This document shows positions 22,133 to 23,540 of a DNA stretch of 23,540 bases, piece by piece. The stretch lies in the IMG/VR virus record IMGVR_UViG_3300025818_000196, positions 1-23,540 of that record. One strand, 5' to 3'. The notes beneath the pieces are model-generated. The model was not told where the DNA came from, ran no database searches, and worked only from the letters and a program-made list of their open reading frames with translations. Numbering within the stretch: position 1 is the first letter of the stretch; each line of letters opens with the position of its first letter. This stretch comes from a virus. The translations under genes and the position numbers were made by a program.

Positions 22133-22385
22133 GCAAACACTCCGATCCTACTGCCGCGTATCCAGCCAGATCCTTCCAGCTATCCTGATGATCGCGGTTA
22201 TGCGCCAGCCGCGCAATCTTCATTGCCGCCAAACACAGCGCGACCTGCTCAGGCTCAAATTCAATGCCCATTATTGCGGTCCACATAACCGCGATCCGCT
22301 CGTGATTTTCCCAAGGCGAACCATATTCCTCGCCGCGCTCCTCGACTGCCTCCTTGGCGGCGTCGAGCAAATCAAATCTATCCAT
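22104..22385 (-). CDS. DUF6378-like protein
   Basis: 93 residues from ATG 22385, chosen because AAGGA stands about 8 nt upstream; the frame stays open further but without a ribosome site. Conserved-looking parts are YGSPWENHERIAVMWTAI (21-38), KIARL (56-60) and HQDSWKDLAGYAA (66-78), the pattern of DUF6378 phage proteins. These are wholly helical, with acidic and His residues (E19, E20, E26, H66, D68, D72) that might bind metal, as in MazG-like nucleotide pyrophosphatases. That enzymatic role is a guess from resemblance. It overlaps the zinc-ribbon gene by 8 bp and TerS by 29 bp. Confidence 0.75.
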   Translation of the reverse strand: MDRFDLLDAAKEAVEERGEEYGSPWENHERIAVMWTAIMGIEFEPEQVALCLAAMKIARLAHNRDHQDSWKDLAGYAAVGSECLHEREKTADY

Positions 22386-22551
22386 TGCCTCTGTCCTTCT
22401 CCCGATACTCGATGATCTTAAGATTGCACACCGGGCAGTGGCGCTCAATGCGCAGCCCGTTGTCGCTGTGCTTATTCAGCGCCGCCTCACACTTGGGGCA
22501 AAGGTCCAGACGCAGAAAGTCGGCGTAGCGGCCATCGCCCTGCGTGATCAT
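22378..22551 (-). CDS. Zinc-ribbon protein, 57 residues
   Basis: Starts at ATG 22551. A longer in-frame reading to 22680 exists but lacks a ribosome site and runs over the GC-rich gap. The protein has CPKC (C18-C21) and HCPVC (C39-C42), spaced 18 residues apart, typical of a small zinc ribbon. The gene is the first of the late set after the terminator at 22671. A GGGGGA stands only 4 nt before ATG, and lies in a possible hairpin (see 22556-22572), so its expression may be restrained. The role is unknown. Confidence 0.7.
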   Translation of the reverse strand: MITQGDGRYADFLRLDLCPKCEAALNKHSDNGLRIERHCPVCNLKIIEYREKDRGNG

Positions 22552-22670
22552 AGCATCCCCCGGATGTGGGGAAAATTTTTTGTGGGACACCCCCCTACAG
22601 CGCGGAGGCCGGGAGGGGCAAGGGGTCGCCTTTTGCGCTGGCGCAGATCCGCGCCCTCGCAGCGTGCCGT
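22552..22670 (-). other. GC-rich gap between the early and late sets, no gene seen
   Basis: About 119 bp between the terminator and the zinc-ribbon gene. It holds G-rich and C-rich runs, a 5 bp GGCGC/GCGCC inverted repeat near 22639-22654, and an A6T4 tract (minus strand) near 22572-22581. I find no -10/-35 pair worth calling for the late genes on the minus strand. A phage-type RNA polymerase promoter could hide here. Confidence 0.4.
22556..22572 (-). promoter_or_regulatory. Possible hairpin covering the ribosome site of the zinc-ribbon gene
   Basis: On the minus strand TCCCC (22572-22568), 7 nt loop, GGGGA (22560-22556). The right arm is the Shine-Dalgarno-like GGGGGA placed 4 nt before ATG 22551. 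Folding would hide it. The stem is only 5 bp and there is no other sign of regulation. Confidence 0.32.
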
Positions 22671-22692
22671 ACAAAAGCAAACCGACGTTTGC
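22671..22692 (-). terminator. Intrinsic terminator after the winged-helix gene
   Basis: On the minus strand GCAAAC (22692-22687), loop GTCG, GTTTGC (22682-22677), then TTTTGT. The 6 bp stem is perfect and the T-run short, beginning 7 bp after the winged-helix stop at 22699. It ends the early/replication unit before the packaging genes. A competing GACG/CGTC pairing exists in the same place. Confidence 0.6.
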
Positions 22693-22698
22693 GTCGCG

Positions 22699-23406
22699 CT
22701 ACGCATCGGCGATGGCCCTTGCAACGTCAGCGAGAGCCGGCACCCCTGCCCTGCGCTCCAGCGCCTTGTCGCATACCACCAGCGTTGCTGCCGTTACGTC
22801 TGCCGGCTTGTGGCCCTCGACAGCGAGGCGGCGCGCCTGCGTGATCTCGTTGTCGAATAGGCGCACCTGCCCGGTCGCCTGCTGCACCGCGCGGATGTAG
22901 GCGTGGCAGATGGCCTCGGCTGTCAACTGGATCTCGGTTAACTCCGGGTCGGGCTGGCCGATCTGGCGGCGGTTGTGTGGGTTTGATTGACCATCCCCCA
23001 GACCCCCTGTTTCTTCTGGCCTCTCGTCTTGATCGCGCAGTAGCTGCAACGGTTTTGCAATGTGTATCTCTTCCCACGTTGGCAGCGGCTCGTCGCCATC
23101 CCACAGCACCTGATACCTGTTGCTCTTCCATCCGCTGATTGTCTCTTGGTAATCCTTTGATCGTAGCTGCCGCACATACTTGCGCCGCTTCAGCACCTTG
23201 AGCGCCTCGTGAATGCTCTTGCGTTCCTTGAACCCGCTGACCTCGCACAGTGTGACCATCGATGGCCAGCAGACGCCGGCCCTGTTGGTAAATGAACACA
23301 GCGCACCCAGCACGCGCAGCTCTCTGTCCTTGAGCTGGCGATCCACAAACGCCCTCATCGGCATCACCGACCAAGGTCGCTTGTTCTCAGAAAGGGATAG
23401 CGTCAT
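22699..23406 (-). CDS. Winged helix-turn-helix DNA-binding protein, replication-type
   Basis: 235 residues from ATG 23406, with GAGGAG 8 nt upstream. Residues 28-85 look like a winged HTH: LKDRELRVLGALCSFTN, then CWPSMVTLCEVSGF, KSIHEALKVLKRRKYVRQL. This is the arrangement of phage replication initiators and DnaD/helix-turn-helix proteins. Residues 100-160 are a variable, charged linker with a Gln/Arg-rich segment, and 165-235 form a helical C-terminal domain ending ADVARAIADA. It overlaps the preceding gene by 20 bp, whose product has an SSB-like tail, so both probably act in DNA replication. A transcriptional regulator is an alternative. Confidence 0.75.
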   Translation of the reverse strand: MTLSLSENKRPWSVMPMRAFVDRQLKDRELRVLGALCSFTNRAGVCWPSMVTLCEVSGFKERKSIHEALKVLKRRKYVRQLRSKDYQETISGWKSNRYQVLWDGDEPLPTWEEIHIAKPLQLLRDQDERPEETGGLGDGQSNPHNRRQIGQPDPELTEIQLTAEAICHAYIRAVQQATGQVRLFDNEITQARRLAVEGHKPADVTAATLVVCDKALERRAGVPALADVARAIADA

Positions 23407-23540
23407 CGATCAGCTCCTCTGTCTTTGTCTTCGGCCTGACACTCTCAACCACAGCGCCGGGGAACGTGTCCTTGATTTTGCCCAGCAGCGCACCAGCCTT
23501 GTCCTCTTCCATCTTGGCAATCATCATAGCCAATTCGTCA
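23387..23540 (-). CDS. C-terminal end of a gene with an SSB-like acidic tip (cut by the right edge)
   Basis: The last 50 codons of an ORF entering from the right edge, ending TGA at 23387. The visible part is helical (AMMIAKMEEDKAGALLGKIK, then DTFPGAVVESVRPKTKTE) and ends ELIDDAIPF. That final D-D-x-I-P-F is the tip of single-stranded DNA-binding proteins, the site where partner replication proteins bind. The OB fold itself is outside the window, so this could also be another protein that carries the same tip. It overlaps the winged-helix start by 20 bp. Confidence 0.6.
   Translation of the reverse strand, partial: DELAMMIAKMEEDKAGALLGKIKDTFPGAVVESVRPKTKTEELIDDAIPF

Noticed and set aside
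22552-22680. N-terminal extension of the zinc-ribbon protein
   Set aside because: Pro/Arg/Cys-rich translation of a GC-rich gap which also covers the terminator T-run; no ribosome site.
22727-23374. 215-codon alternative minus-strand frame within the winged-helix gene
   Set aside because: Arg/Gly/Ala-rich shadow frame without a ribosome site; the 235-residue frame has a strong GAGGAG and a clear fold pattern.

Overview
This window is the late (packaging, morphogenesis and lysis) half of a short-tailed, T7-like phage genome (podovirus). Every supported gene lies on the minus strand, so transcription runs from right to left. Coding is dense, with many 1-20 bp overlaps and several GTG starts. 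I see no tRNA, integrase, IS element or CRISPR array. High G+C, the lectin-rich fibre and the style of the small proteins resemble lytic podoviruses of marine alphaproteobacteria, but that host guess is inference only. The nearest arrangement I can recall is the BPP-1/HMO-2011-type podoviruses.

Layout in transcription order (right to left). (1) 23540-22671: end of a replication or early operon, with a partial gene carrying an SSB-like acidic tip, a winged-helix protein and a hairpin terminator. (2) 22551-21535: a zinc-ribbon protein, a DUF6378-like protein, a small terminase subunit and a second Cys-rich protein. (3) 21535-16307: large terminase, a T7 gp13-like GNAT-fold protein, two small proteins with a shared C-terminal motif, three short basic proteins (two of them only 53 and 55 codons), portal, and a Bbp19-like protein. 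(4) 16310-14155: scaffold, then an overlapping terminator/promoter, major capsid protein, a probable decoration protein, and a second terminator. (5) 14143-5770: tail tube proteins A and B, then four internal virion (DNA ejection) proteins. (6) 5735-970: a T7-type tail fibre with SPNGTG repeats, a small beta-rich protein, a large multi-module carbohydrate-binding fibre, and an unknown protein. (7) 970-299: three small membrane proteins, probably the holin part of lysis. (8) 302-1: start of a PD-(D/E)XK nuclease cut by the window edge.

The genes fit one plan: TerS/TerL fill the procapsid built from portal, scaffold and capsid protein; tail tube and fibres attach; internal proteins are packaged for DNA delivery; small membrane proteins start lysis. 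No endolysin is visible.

The most unusual signal is regulatory. The capsid gene sits between two intrinsic terminators, and the upstream terminator physically overlaps a near-consensus sigma70 promoter whose -35 box is the terminator loop. This mirrors the phi10 - gene 10 - Tphi arrangement of T7, but with a host-type promoter. I did not find a clearly new biological system beyond this.
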